A program made the position numbers and the translations under genes. Below, one piece after another: positions 40,020 to 53,655 of a stretch of DNA of 64,000 bases. The first letter of the stretch is position 1, and each line of letters starts with the position of its first letter. Source of the DNA: Saccoglossus kowalevskii. Taxonomy: Eukaryota > Hemichordata > Enteropneusta > Harrimaniidae. The stretch spans positions 203,127 to 267,126 of the forward strand of contig NW_003136331.1 in assembly GCF_000003605.2 (NCBI RefSeq). Direction: 5' to 3'. Below the pieces are notes generated by a model. That model was not told where the DNA came from, did no database searches, and saw only the letters and a list, made by a program, of their open reading frames with translations.

Positions 40020-40850
40020 TTGACTCACTTGTATAGTTGGAGTGTCTCTAAAAAAACAGTTAGTCATTGAGTTGTCTGGCTCAACCTCTGGTGATCAGTT
40101 CAACTTATCACTTGCGTATCTGGTGAGTGGCTCTGATACACCAGTTAGTCACTGAGTTGTCTGGCTCAACTTCCGGTGAGCATTTCAACTCATCACTTGC
40201 ATATTTGGTGAGTGTCTCTAAGAAACCAGTTAGTCACTGAGTTGTCTGGCTCAACTTCCGGTGAGCATTTCAACTCATCACTTGCATATTTGGTGAGTAT
40301 CTCTAAGAAACCAGTTAGTTACTGAGTTGCCCGACTCAACTTCCGGTGAGCATTTCAGCTCATCACTTGCATATTTGGTGAGTGTCTCTGAGAAACCAGT
40401 TAGTCACTGAGTTGTCTGGCTCAACTTCCGGTGAGCATTTCAACTCATCACTTGCATATTTGGTGAGTGTCTCTGAGAAACCAGTTAGTCATTGAGTTGT
40501 CTGGCTCAACTTCCGGTGAGCATTTCAACTCATCACTTGCATATTTGGTGAGTGTCTCTGAGAAACCAGTTAGTCATTGAGTTGTCTGGCTCAACTTCCG
40601 GTGAGCATTTCAACTCATCACTTGCATATTTGGTGAGTGTCTCTGAGAAACCAGTTAGTCATTGAGTTGTCTGGCTCAACTTCCGGTGAGCATTTCAACT
40701 CATCACTTGCATATTTGGTGAGTGTCTCTGAGAAACCAGTTAGTCATTGAGTTGTTTGGCTCAATTTCTGGTGAGCAGCTCAATTCATCACTTGCATAGT
40801 TGGTGTGTGGCTCTGAGAAACCAGTTAGTCATCGAGTAGCCTGACTCGTC
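40020..40850. repeat. 85-bp minisatellite (about 9-10 units)
   Basis: Unit starts (CCAGTTAGTC) fall at 40141, 40226, 40311, 40396, 40481, 40566, 40651, 40736 and 40821, exactly 85 bp apart, with a diverged first copy at about 40056. Each unit carries GAGTTGTCTGGCTCAAC, TTCCGGTGAGCATTTCAACT and CATCACTTGCATATTTGG. The central units are almost identical and the outer ones are diverged, the usual pattern of unequal exchange. Stops in all frames make it non-coding. Confidence 0.97.
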
Positions 40851-43449
40851 AACCTGAGTTGGTGAGATATAAGCTAGTCATTGATTTGACCTCACCATCT
40901 ACTAATTACATACGTTTTGAGTTCTTCCATCAAGTTCGATTTACATCAGATAGTGAAGAACCATAGTGAACCATCGTGTCAGACTAGATAAGACATCAGT
41001 AAAACGAATGCATGCACGAGTCTTAATAGAAACAAAATGATGATGACATGATGAGGTGAATAAAGTGACCAGTATTAGTGTTGATATGAGCCTGGTCAAT
41101 GTGACCAGTGTTGTTATCAATTCAACTAAAGAGGCAAATTAACCTCATAATGGATCTGGTTAAACTGGTGGCCAATAAATTTCAAGGCCAATCAGGCCAA
41201 ATTGCCAAATCTGGGAAAATGTGCATTAAATGTAATTTGATACATGACTGTACATGGTTATGTGTTAGAGAATGAGTAAGAGCGAGAGGGGTCGTAAGGT
41301 TTAGCTTCCGAACTATCCATCTTAAAAATATGTGAGGTCCGGCGTCAGGATAGATCGAGGACGGATGTGGCGACTTTGCTAAGATCAGCTTAATGGGAGA
41401 TTAGAGGCATTTAGACACCATTGATAGAAGACGGGAAGATTCGGGCTAGCTAGATACGATAAGGGTGTTTGGGGTAGATCGGTGGGTCATCGTGAGTGCT
41501 TCTTTCATAAGTGATACATTCTCGTAGACTTTTTTTTCATTCAACTTTGCGGGTAGAGATTAAAGTGTTCTTCTTTGTTCGGGTCTTTTTAACTATGGCG
41601 TAAGTAACTCTTGAAGCTTATTTATTGAATTTCTGTGGGACTTTACAAAACGTTATGCCCAATTTGCTAGCAATGGAAGTAGTGTTGCAGATTTGAGTGG
41701 AAATAATAGCTATCGAGCGTGGTCACCTCCGATACATTCAGACCGGCAGGACACCAAAGAAGCATGTCTTCTCCTCATTTCAAATCGGCTCTCCTCCATC
41801 TCTTCCGGACCACTAATTCCACTGAATTCCACTGAAAAGCGACTTTAAAATCGCCAGCATCTGCATAGTGTGGTTTTCAAAAGACACATTGAAATCTAAC
41901 AATTGGAAAAAACTCACGGCCCAATGGCTGCCTCCCCTTCAAGGTAACAGTGGCGAATTTGGATTTTTGGTCGATGGTCTTTGTTGCAGCGGAAACTCGC
42001 CTTCAGTGGCGTTAGCAATTAAATGTACCGTTTATATTCGTTAGTATTATTTACTAATTTTCGTCAACAAAATTGTACCCAAGAGCAGAGAATTACTAGT
42101 ATTTGATTGTGATTTAGGATCCCAACAATTTCATTTTATTTTGTTATTATTTAATCACAAATTGTGAATCCGAATATAAAATGCAATGTTAATGCAATAG
42201 TTGGGTGTCAGTGAAAACAAGTACATATTACAACGTATATACCAATGATAATCGTGTATATAATAAATGAAATAAGTAATTATACAAATACTTTGATTTG
42301 ATTTAACTCGATTAGCATTGAATGAAGGGCAAAACAATAGTAAATGCGCACTTCCGATATTTTTTGTTGGCGTTTCAAGTTATGGAGACATGGTAAATTA
42401 AATCAAGTGTATTTTGTCTAATTTTATTCAATGTTTGCAATGTATGGAATGAAATGCGAGTAACCATACGACCATCACGGCATATGTGTAGTCACACTAT
42501 CAGGATGGGTCGTTCAAACTTTAAAATGACGAGAGTGCATCCACGTAAAAAGTACAGCACGGCCGGCAGATATCGGGTTTCTTGACAACATCGGGACAGT
42601 TGTCATTTAATCAGGCTCCGTAGAGCTTCGTATTGTCAACTTAGCTGACTGAGCTCGCTCGTGTGTCTAAACAATGCCTGTATGGTATCGCACTGCCGGG
42701 CACTGCTCGTATATCATGACAATGTCGGGTCAGGCATCCGTGGAACTGGCAAAGTTCGCCAATCTCTGCCATGTCAGGGCGACGCCCAAGACTATGAACA
42801 CCGGCTTTACCACCATTTTTCATGCAGAGTTTTCATGCAGCATTTGATGAGAAATTCGATTTTTTAATGGGGCCACCAAGGTGTTAACCTCATTATAAAT
42901 CCTGTCGAGAAAATTCAGATAAACTTGTAAGCAGTTTCGGAATCCCCGTTGAACGGGAAGTGGTAAGAGGTGACCCGTATGGTAACACCAGGGTACTGCA
43001 TGTATACGAACCACTAGCAACTGGAGTAGAATAAAAAGACAACACTACATCTTAAACCCCCCATCAGGAAAATTCTCTAATGTAATCGGACGAACTAAGA
43101 TTTATATTTGTATTTCTACAGTCTCGTGGTGATTCGGTCGCAGGGATCTTAGAAATCTGATTTAATAATTTAAGTTTATTCTAAATAGATGTAATACACA
43201 TGACGTCATCGAGTTTGTGCGTAGTACTTGAATCTAATATAATCCACATCAAACGTTGGAAGCGCGATCCACGTGAAGATATGAAATTAGTAGTGAAGTG
43301 GGGTAGAGAGTATCAATATGACATGTATTATAAATAAATCATTGTATTATTGTTGAGAAGGAGCCGTGGTGTAATTAACAGAATTATACTTGAAATGTAT
43401 GAAATGAAAAAGAAAATATTTCTTTCACAACAGTTCAGTGGGGGCTGTT

Positions 43450-43745
43450 GACTCTGTCTTGGTCCGTACCGTAGCGATGGCTGCTGACTCCGTGTTGGCC
43501 CGTATCGTAGCGATGACTGACTCGGTCTTGGTCCGTACCATAGCGATGATGGCTGATTCCTCGTTGGTCTGTACCTTAGCGATGATTCGCTCACTATTGG
43601 CCCGTACCGTGGCGATGACTGACTCTATGTTGACCCACACCGTAGCGATGGATGACTGCGTATTGCCCCGTGCCGTAACGATTGCTAATTCCCGTATTGG
43701 CCCGTACCATAGCGATGGCTGACTCTGTATTGGCTCTATTCGTAA
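43450..43745. repeat. 33/36-bp minisatellite (about 9 units)
   Basis: Diverged tandem units read GACTCTGTCTTGGTCCGT then ACCGTAGCGATGGCT. Lengths are about 36, 33, 36, 33, 33, 33, 33 and 34 bp, then a partial unit. Because most lengths are multiples of three, frames stay open on both strands; one minus frame reads 11-residue repeats such as ESVIATVRANS. The units keep several CpG dinucleotides. It is short, open in several frames and lacks splice context, so I call it a repeat rather than a gene. Confidence 0.85.
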
Positions 43746-45291
43746 ACTATCTGCACCTGTCGTATTGGGTAGAAAGATTGGTGGGACTCGTTCTGCTACC
43801 GTGCCTTATACGGCATTCAGCATATCTATGTGTCTGGTTTCAACGAAGCGTGGCGGGTTGATTTCTGTCCTTTCATTGTTCACATCGTGAAGTCCCTCAT
43901 CATCGCCTTGCCGTACCGGTCTGTCACATTCAAATCACCCGATTATAAGCAGCACCGGAGTGAGTGATTGCGGCAACTATATTTTGCAATTGGTGTTTTA
44001 AACCGTGCTTGCAGACTGTTATCACGCGTATTTAAAGAGATAAGGTGCCAACGTCGAAAGCACGCTGGCTGTATTCAAATGAGCCTCGCCACCTATATCA
44101 ACATTATTGAGTATGTCAATCCTAATTTCAGAAAACATTTTGACCCTCGGCTTCTTTCTCTATGTGATCCTGCCATTGCAAGGCTTCGCTTAGAATTGTC
44201 AGCACTCGCTGCTCATTTGGCATCTGCATAACTATCCGTTGTCACGATCAGTAGACGTCCCCGAGTGGTGATGTATTTTATCTCCCAGCTGTGATAAGTT
44301 CACGCCAAACCTGGCAATGTTTTTCCTCCCTTTTTATTACTCTTTTGACCATCATTGCCGAACATTTCAATATATGCGAGAACGCATTTAACTACAGTAT
44401 ATAACTATATTTATTGTTGTTATTTTTTCTTGGTTTCGATATATATTTTTAGCCAACACATAGAATTGATACGACGGATTCCATGGCAGCGTGTTATTAT
44501 CAGTGTCTCATTGTAGCTAAGGTTGAAAACTATTGAATTCAAAAAGACCCGTTTTCTTACATTGTTTGACGATAAAAGTAGCCATTTAGAATGTATAAAG
44601 GAGTTAGTGTGGCACAGTGATGGGGTCAGTGAAAACACCGTTTGTTGACCATGTTTTCCTGCGCGGTCTTTCCTTTTTGGTGTGTTCACCGCAGTGGAAG
44701 AAATTGTCAGCATGTTGTCGGTAATCCTGTAAGTTTTAAGAATGCCAACAAACAGGCTGCGATCACATTTAGTTACCACACTTCTAACACGGTGCTGACA
44801 CGGAATACACGCAAATGTTGTCTTAGCGCTCTATCTCGACATTTCGTTCTGTAGTACTCCCCGATGTTTGCATGCTTAGATTATTGAAATTCGGGTTACA
44901 GCAACTAGTTAACTACCTGTCCTCATTGAAAATAAACTATGATACAAAGTTCGCATAATTGAAAGGCCACTGAACATGATATTTTACTGACTATGGTCAG
45001 CGTGTCACCTTTCCTTTGTTGCTTAGGAATTTCAGGTGAGAAGGTCGCATGGTAGCTCGTCTCCTCCATGACTTGGGTTACAGCAGACTCTTCCGTTGCT
45101 CCGGGGCCGTCCTTTGTTTCCTTTTGGTCTTAATTGTACATGTACTGTGCTCCAGCTACTGTACCTATACGATGCAGCTGATGGGGCTAGACCTCCTTAT
45201 AAATCTGGCAAGATAATATTTAAAACACATGGAAAACAATTCCGCGTTAGGTAACCGTGATTTTCATCGGTTTATCACCAACATCAAACAA

Positions 45292-45340
45292 GTTTGTTTT
45301 TGTTTTTGTTTTTGTTTTCTTTTTGTGTGTGTGTGTGTAT
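45292..45340. repeat. (GTTTTT)n and (GT)n simple repeat
   Basis: A GTTTTT-type hexamer run is followed directly by about 8 GT dinucleotides. Simple sequence. Confidence 0.9.
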
Positions 45341-48300
45341 ATAACTGAACATTTGATTAAGACATAACTATGAAATGAAATGAAACTACTACATATCACT
45401 TTATAGTTTATTTTGTTCAATAAAACATTTTTTTTTATTTGTAAAGAATAAAGAACAAAGGCGTTCAGTGTCTAGGTTAAGGTTGGTGTGTTGCGTAGCG
45501 AAAACTGAGAGAACGGTAGCTAAGAGTCATGAAGGATCCCTTATATACCGGGTTTCCATACAAACAAAATAATAAACAAAAAGTCGAGTTACCCTGGTAT
45601 CATTTTCCTCGTCGCCATGTGAACAGTATATCGACGCAGTGAATCTCTAAGCAACACTGTGTCATACAATTAGTCATTGTTCAAACAATAACGCATGTTC
45701 TGGGGAAAAATAATGTTGTGGAAATATGACATATTTACTGAGTGCGTATTGTACTGTTGTTGTGGCTGGTCTAATAAAGGATTATATTGATACATCACAA
45801 AATATTTCACTGCTAGTTTACGCGGGTTATAGACAGTTAAAGTTGTAATATAGCTGTATAATTCTATATGATGAACGCCCGCTTACTACAATGTCTATTT
45901 TTACGCATACGCATAGGTCTGTATAGTGTGTGATTGTCAAAGCATTAATTTAGGCATGATACAGTGGATACAAACATACAATATGGGGAGTCCTTAGAAA
46001 AAGAGAACAATATCAATATATGCAGTGCCACCTACTGTGGTCAACATTTACTCGCAATGTCAACGTTCTGTTTTGTTTTTTTTTGGATTGTTATTCAATC
46101 ATAAATGAGAGCTGTTTCAGACGTCAACGCAATGTCCGCATATGACGATTTGTCATCCTCTTTTTTTCCGTGACAATATATGAGAAGTGTACAGACTATT
46201 GATTGTGGTTGATGTGAGGATGAGGTCTGGCGGTACTACATTCACCGCTTCCACTCGCTACATAGGATTGATTCCTACATCATTCTCTCGCTACATAGAA
46301 ACCAATATACGCGCCCGTATCGCAGCCCAATTATCTGATATGCATTTCAAACACTTTTATTGTTAATATCGGCAGCAACAAGGTAGTGACCCGAGCTTGC
46401 AAAGACTATAAACACCGCAGGGCAAAATCTCTTGTAATAGCCTCACTTATACTCGCATAACTTAAATGTATGGCCGTCACAAATGAAAAACTTCTCGTCA
46501 GTTCACTGCTAACACAACTACTCAATCATATCAGTGTACGATGATGGCTATGTATCACGTGACACCAAAAGAATCACGTGATAGTTATGTGTGATAGAGT
46601 GTCATATTAACTAAATCGCTTTGTCACCGAATTTGTCAGGTTTAGTTGTTTTTTTAATTGTCTTGATCAATCAAACCACCGTTAATTTGCAGCTAGCTAC
46701 GTTCATTTGACGTCGACTGCTAAAATTAGGTCGCCATCAAATTGGTATTTGAATAAGCAATTTGCGAAATCGTTTAAGAAAATACTCGGTAATTACGATG
46801 CTTACTCCAATGTGTATACGATTACGTTCCTGGTAGAATATGGCCTATTTTTTCACAGACTTGATTGTGGTCATTTATCAAAGTGATATATATCCATGAA
46901 TCGAAATTGTTGCCATGACTTGGGGCCATTGATCAATCTTTCCCTGACTTCACACGAGCAACCCACAATATTTGGTGACAGCACTGAATTCAGGCAATAC
47001 TAGCTTACTATTATGTTTTACGAAAAAAAACTCAGCTCCGATTGGTCACAGTGTCCCGTGAATGAAAAATAAATCCCCGGATGTTGTGCCTTCCAGTCAA
47101 CGTTCACGGATGTTATCATAATCAGTGGCCTGATCTGGTCTGTTGATATTCGAGACTGCGCATTGCCTCTTATAGTTGATGAATTGATGCAATTTAGGTA
47201 GCACTACTTTGATTTAGAACCATAGGGGAAGTTGGAGTTAAGCAAACAAAGGCGCCCCCACTCAACCATGAAATAAACAAAAACTTTATATTGCTAGTCG
47301 GATCAGAGGTTCGTTTTTCATAATTTGCATAAGGTTCGACACTGCCTGAAAGTCAGCTGTTCATTTTTTTTGTTCGACAACTTGGCATGCGTAAGCGTTG
47401 AAGCGAAGATACAAACGGTTTCTAAATATTGGCGCAGAATTGAAATAACGTAGCAGCAATCGCGTTGAAAATCATCTAAGTATTTTTTTTTTTTTGCAAC
47501 GAATAATTACTGATTGAAGAACAATGTCGTGTATGGCCAGTTTTCAAATATCGACTGAAGTGCGCAGTTATTTAATAAGATGATGTCTGGTATGGCCGTT
47601 CAATAATCACTTTCTTTACATTGGCAGAACATGTGGAGTCCTATTATTATTCGTTTTATTTAAAAATAAAAAAATTTTCAAAGCGCACCCATGCTTCGAA
47701 GCCTTATCCTGCATTAGAATTCTACCTGAGTCAGTTTTTTTTTTAGATTACCAGTTTACAAAAACACTTTGTTGTCTAACGGAGAGTATCTGAATATCTA
47801 CCGAGTGTGCACGCGTTTCAAAGTTATTACTGCTGGAACGCGTACCCGGTTTGTGGTGTCAAAGCTGACTCAAGATATTGGCATAGTTAGCAGTTTGACA
47901 GTCAGTCGCTCTCGAATGAAGTGTTCTACAAATGAGTCAGCTTTTAATACTAACTGACGAGTATTGCAGCTTTTGTTGTCAGACTCTAAATATCGACCAT
48001 AGTCGTTTTGTAGTCAGTTTTAATATCGACTGAAACACGCTGCTTTTTCCAGCCAATTCTCGTATGCCGAATACAATTACCACTCAATTATGTTTCCAGT
48101 TTATTTTACTGCCTGTTTGTAATACGACTGGACAAAATATATGTGTTTACAAGCAGCAGTTCTTGCCCTACGTCTGACTGAGATTCAAGTTGTTTTGCTG
48201 TTGTAATTTCCTACATACTGTTTGCAGTGCATTTATGTTATTCGTCGCAGCTAGTCATGTATTGGCGTGTGATTCAGTTCTCTGATATTGGCTGAAGAAC

Positions 48301-49713
48301 ATGCTTGTTTTTTGCATTACTGCCATCTCTGGCTTTATTACCACAAGTGATTGATGTTTTCATTTGGTGAAATTTTTCTCTTTCGTGATAAAGGCTTCAT
48401 TTTACGCACTATTGCTAACCCAAACACTCAATTGGATGCGTACGGAGTTTGCACCCAATTTGAGTCGCCCCCGGCAGGGAGATATGTGCTAGACACCTGC
48501 GGCGATTGCCTGGACCCGTAGATACACTATAACGCGCACATGATAAATTCTTCAATAAAATAGAGCAATAGAGAAAAAGTGATTTGTTAAAGGGAGTTCG
48601 TCGGGTTTTATAATCAATACTCAGTGTGACTCATATCACTCTAGTCGTATTTCTGAATATACTTGTACGCGACTGTTGTAGTTGACTCGTACTATGAACT
48701 TCCTTTGTCTTGTTGAAGTTGAAAATAATCACGAATATTAACACAAACGTGTGCTATGGACCAAAACCGTGTCAAATTCAACAAGATTACTTTTTGTTGC
48801 AATTTTGGGAAGGGGATAAAATGATCCATTTTGCATTATTGCATTTCTTTGCCTTGGGCGGTGCATTTGCCTATAGTGGGGTGATGCAACAGTAGATGGG
48901 GCGATCCACAGGGATTAGTATAAGAAGTAGCTAACAACTATCCCATATAGCAAGGAAAACGATAATTAATTGTCGTCACTCTAGTGTATCTCTGGCTAAA
49001 TAATCAGAAGAAAAAAAATACGACCACATGTCCGGATTAACGAAGTTTAACCGAATTCCTGTCTCTTCCGCTGTGATTAAAAGTATTTGAATTTCGTGCA
49101 AACATGTTTTTACACGCGAGCTATATGTCACACGAGACCCATGTCAAAAGCGACGTGGAGTGACGACTGTGCCGATATAAGTTGAAACACGTGGAGCGAT
49201 AGATATATGGAGTGCGTGATTCGAGAATTGTTCATCGTATCGCACTTTCCTGTTGTTTGTATTGTTTCTGCAAACTTGGGTAGCTACGACAAAGGGCTTA
49301 AAAACGATGGTCATTGTAGCTGTGTAAATGTGGTCTGTATCGTTAAAACGTCCACCAAATACTAACTCGTAAATATTTACTGTCCACCTGTATGACATCG
49401 TAAGTGGAAGCGGCATTGATAGCAGGAAAAGAGGTGCTGTAACAAAGTAAACTGATATTCCAGAGTTATGGACTCTATAAAATAATGGTGTAATAAAAAA
49501 AAATGAATCACTGGAAAAGGAGGGTCAGGCTGAGAACCACGTGATAATCCAGTTTACTATTTATACCCAAGGTAAATCACGACACACTGTTAAAGCAAAT
49601 GCCAAGAAAATGATCATCTTCTTAGATGACATTATCAATTGTACCTTCTCGCTTCGTTTTTTTCGGACTCAAACACTCTAACACATGTTCTTCCTATCAA
49701 GTTTTTAAGAAAT

Positions 49714-50030
49714 GACAAGTGAACAGCTAGTTTTCATTACGATGGTTGCCCATCTCTAGTTTATATCAAGTGAACAGCTAGTTTTCATCACGATGGTTGC
49801 CCACCTCTAGTTTATATCAAGTAAACAGCTAGTTTTCATCACGATGGTTGCCCACGTCTAGTTTATATCAAGTGAACAGCTAGTTTTCATCACGATGGTT
49901 GCCCAACTCTAGTTTATATCAAGTGAACAGCTAGTTTTCATCACGATGGTTGCCCACCTCTAGTTTATATCAAGTGAACAGCTAGTTTTCATCACGATGG
50001 TTGCCCACCTTCTAGTTTATATCACCTGAT
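49714..50030. repeat. 51-bp minisatellite (6 units)
   Basis: CAAGTGAACAGCTAG begins units at 49716, 49767, 49818, 49869, 49920 and 49971 (49818 has the variant CAAGTAAAC), exactly 51 bp apart. Each unit continues TTTTCATCACGATGG, TTGCCCACCTCTAG and TTTATAT. Units are nearly identical, so the array is young or recently homogenised. Stops occur in the unit. Confidence 0.97.
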
Positions 50031-53000
50031 ACGTGTCCCAACTGACCTTGTAGCTATAATGCACAAGTGGCGTACACAATGCCATATGTTTATGGTACAT
50101 CTGCCAGTGCCAGCAACTCAGATCGCTTCCGTCCTGCAAAATAAAATCGTCTTCCGTGCAAATCGGGTTTTAGAAACGGTATCGAGGAGGTGGATAAATG
50201 TTTACATCTCCGCGGGGCTCTTAAGATTCATGGGGTGACAGACAGTCCCTTCAATTGCAGTGTAAATACCAGCGCAAGACGTGAGAAGCCGTGTAAAAAC
50301 CGCGTTACACCGAGCCAACAAGGCATTCGCTTTTACTACCTCTTTACTTTCAATAACTGGGGTATTTTGTTCTATGTTAAATGGAACGGAAATTTTACGA
50401 TTGTTTTTAGCCTTGATGTTGCGTTAACTAGGTGCAAAGGAGAGTAACGTCTCGAATTTAATGGTTTCATTTCTAGAGGCCAAATAATATTTCCAGACGC
50501 AATTCGTTCCTGTCTACGATCGTCTGCCTTTATAACTAGGAATATAATAATATCACTTCTCATTTAACACCCTTTACTGTTTTTCCATCAATGTCGCATT
50601 ATTACTTACATTTTCTGAGAAAGATGTCGACTAGTCACGGTGAAATATACAAAGACGACACTTCACAGGGTAATGGATTGTTACCCGAGCAAGTAAACGA
50701 AACGCCGTTAATGTATAACATTATCCGCTAAAGCCGGTGTCGAATTGATAAAATATATAAACAAGGAAACAAGTGAAACATTGTTTTTACGTCTGCAATA
50801 ACACACTATTTATTTAAGCCGACTTCCCTTACAAATACGCCAGGGATACGATATTCGGTGACACGTTTCCGTCGTGCCTTAGTTCTATAGTTCGACTGCA
50901 GCGGTCGCTACTCGGGTAAACTTGACAGGCATTGTCTTCATTCACGGAATGTCTCTGCGTGAAACGTCGTGATTTGCTCCGCGCAGGTTAGTCATGGAAC
51001 AGTGTGAGTGTTGGGAAATTCACTGGGGCAAACTTGCGCATGCGCTACATGTGAGTGATCGTACCGCCGGTACGGGTAAACATCTAATTTATCACGCCAG
51101 TAAAACCAATTAAAGTCGGGGAATATTGCAGCCAACTCCATTGAAGAAGTGCGCCGGTTTGACCACCATCGCTTTGGACTGAAAACAGAGAAGCCACCAG
51201 TAAAGGCCCCCACACGTGACTTTATTCGATTGCTGCTAATTGAAAGTAGACGTGAGGAACGATCAAAGAGAAAAGAGGGCTCATTAAGTAATGGGCAATG
51301 CTATGTATGTGTGTATACGTACGCATCAATGGCAATCATGGATGTAATCAAGCAATCCTAGCAGTAATTATCAACAGACGATACACCATCGTTTCTCACG
51401 GACACCGATTTTACGGAGATACAATAGAACGCGCCGACCAAGAGCTCACTCACACCTTGGCGGTCGTATAGCAAAGATCAAACAACAGGGGCCCTTCAAA
51501 TGTTCATTAGCGCCCGGCGCGTGTTGGTGTCTTACGAGCCTTTTGTCTAAATTGCAACAACTCAAGCATTTCGGATTAAAATTGAAACCTGGGCGTTTGA
51601 TTGCTGATGTCAACGATAATCGCGCCAAAGCATGGGATTAGATTTGTCATATAACATGCAATGGTGTAATTTTCGGTAAAAATAAAACAACACAGCTATT
51701 TACAGCGAGGACATTGGTGTTTGTGAGTTATACACGAATATATAATCAATTTTATGAATAAAAACACACATTTTTGTAGAGTGTGAAATGATTTGCAAGA
51801 AAATCTGTGTTAAAAAAATAAGCGTCAAAGCCTGCCGCTGGACTAAATTTGGGCGGGAAACTGGAAGAGGTAATTTCACATTGTTCGTGTCGGTTTCACT
51901 AAAAGGGGTATTAAAATGATTCAGATATCGTTCACTCATGATCAAGCAGTGCTCCGCTTCCCGTGTCATCTGATCAGGCAAGATTGGCCGTGCCGCTCTG
52001 TCTTAAACATATTTTAATTACTGGCTGATAGACCCGACTTTCCACCGTATTAAACCTACTAAGCGGTCGTCCGTAGCGGCAAAATACTCATCACAAAGGA
52101 GTCTACTACAAGGGGCCTGACCTCTATCGGCCTGGGAGGCCGAACAGAAATGCCGAAGTTAACCTAGCGTAAGAGATACTATGTATGATTTAGAAGATGT
52201 TAGAAAACCTGTTGTTTAACGTCACAGATTGGGGGGATACAACGTTGCACACTATAGACAGCATCAGCATTTTAAAGATTCAACACTCGTATTCTAATAT
52301 TGTTTCTTATTTGTCTTGATCTTACTTTCTGAAATAGACAACGTGCTGACGTCACAACCTCGACCTATGAGTAAAATGACAATTTATATAAAATGGTGAC
52401 GTCACGGACAACTTCTGTTGTAATGTTTAATCATGATATTGGTTTATAAGAGTGTTGTTTTTTATTTTATTCTTTTTTTTTTTGTATTTATTTTGGAAAT
52501 CCAATTATTTGCAATCGGGGTAGTCTTCCTTTGCGGTGTCTCTCACAGATCCAGCGTCATTTTCTCGCTCCATTTACCAGCAATTCTGTGTCACGGATAT
52601 TAGGTACTATCCTCGCTTAACTGGCAAATATTTGATGTTTTCACCGAAAGTCGCATTTAAATTGGTGATTTGCGAAACACAACTGAGCACCAATTAAAAA
52701 CAAGCATCTGGGAGGCGAACAAAACTGTGAATTGTGAGCCGTCCCGAGAATGCGCGATGTTCCGTCGCGTTGTGGGGTCGTAATGCTACTCCGTACGTTA
52801 CTCGGTGTGTAATTGGGGGGTTACTAACCAAGTATGGTGGTCTCTAAGTCACTACTCGTTCATTATTCGCGGTAATACATTCATAGACGTGCTACCTTGT
52901 TCTGGTGAAATCGTCCATCCTCTAAATGTGGTGGCATAATTGTCCTCCCTTTCCCGTCATGCCTCGCTAGAGTCACCAGGGTAACGGCGGCGCGGCGTGG

Positions 53001-53223
53001 GTAATTGTCTCGTGACTGTTTTTGTTCGTGAATGTATCAAGTGAAAAAAAGAATAGGACTTTATGCAATCAGTTCACATGGATGAGTTGGGTTGCCTTAG
53101 AAGTCTATTTTTTTTTTTGCCTAGTATTAGCAACAGGTATCACGACCTTTGACCCGACGAATAGGAGTTCGACAATTATCCTACTTGAAAATGTTACATA
53201 TAAAATATATCTATCTACATTGT

Positions 53224-53249
53224 ATCTATATATATATATATATATATAA
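53224..53249. repeat. (TA)n microsatellite
   Basis: About 12 TA dinucleotides, 400 bp upstream of AP-2 exon 5. Simple sequence. Confidence 0.95.
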
Positions 53250-53655
53250 TCGTGGGCAGCGCGGCAGATGTTAACGCAACCTGACACTTCGTAGTGCTAA
53301 ACAATACGAAACTGTTCCACTGGTCTCGTCGTGTCAGCACTCAACTGGTTTGGGAGCTTTCTCGCCCACATAATGGCGGGCGGCAATCCAGGCGTGTGTC
53401 GTTTGTCATTTTCGATACAACCAGATCACGTGCCCACTAAACTGTGGCACGACAGTATGGAATTAATCCGCGTATGTTGCAGCTACAACAGTTGTTATTT
53501 GGGCCCAATAGTTCAATTCACGTCAATACCGGTAATTAAACAAAAAAATAATATTTAATAATTTTCACCAGTTATTAAAATTACTACCACCCTGATATTA
53601 TTATTGTTGTTTTTTGATTATTTTAATATATATTTTCGATTCCTGTTTATTACAG

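Larger units (their letters stand above)
38625..53655 (+). other. AP-2 intron 4 (15.0 kb)
   Basis: This intron runs from GTATGT at 38625 to TTATTACAG ending at 53655. It is unique A+T-rich DNA with three separate minisatellites (85, 33/36 and 51 bp), a T/G-rich plus GT run at 45.29-45.34 kb and a TA run at 53.22 kb. Open frames up to 119 codons (minus strand, 44420-44779) are within chance expectation and match nothing I know. A TGCGCATGCGC palindrome at 51035 and a GCC-rich palindrome at 52127 are noted among the findings. Confidence 0.85.

Noticed and set aside
44420-44779. 119-codon minus-strand open frame
   Set aside because: Several frames of this length are expected by chance in about 50 kb at this base composition. 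No recognisable domain or splice context.
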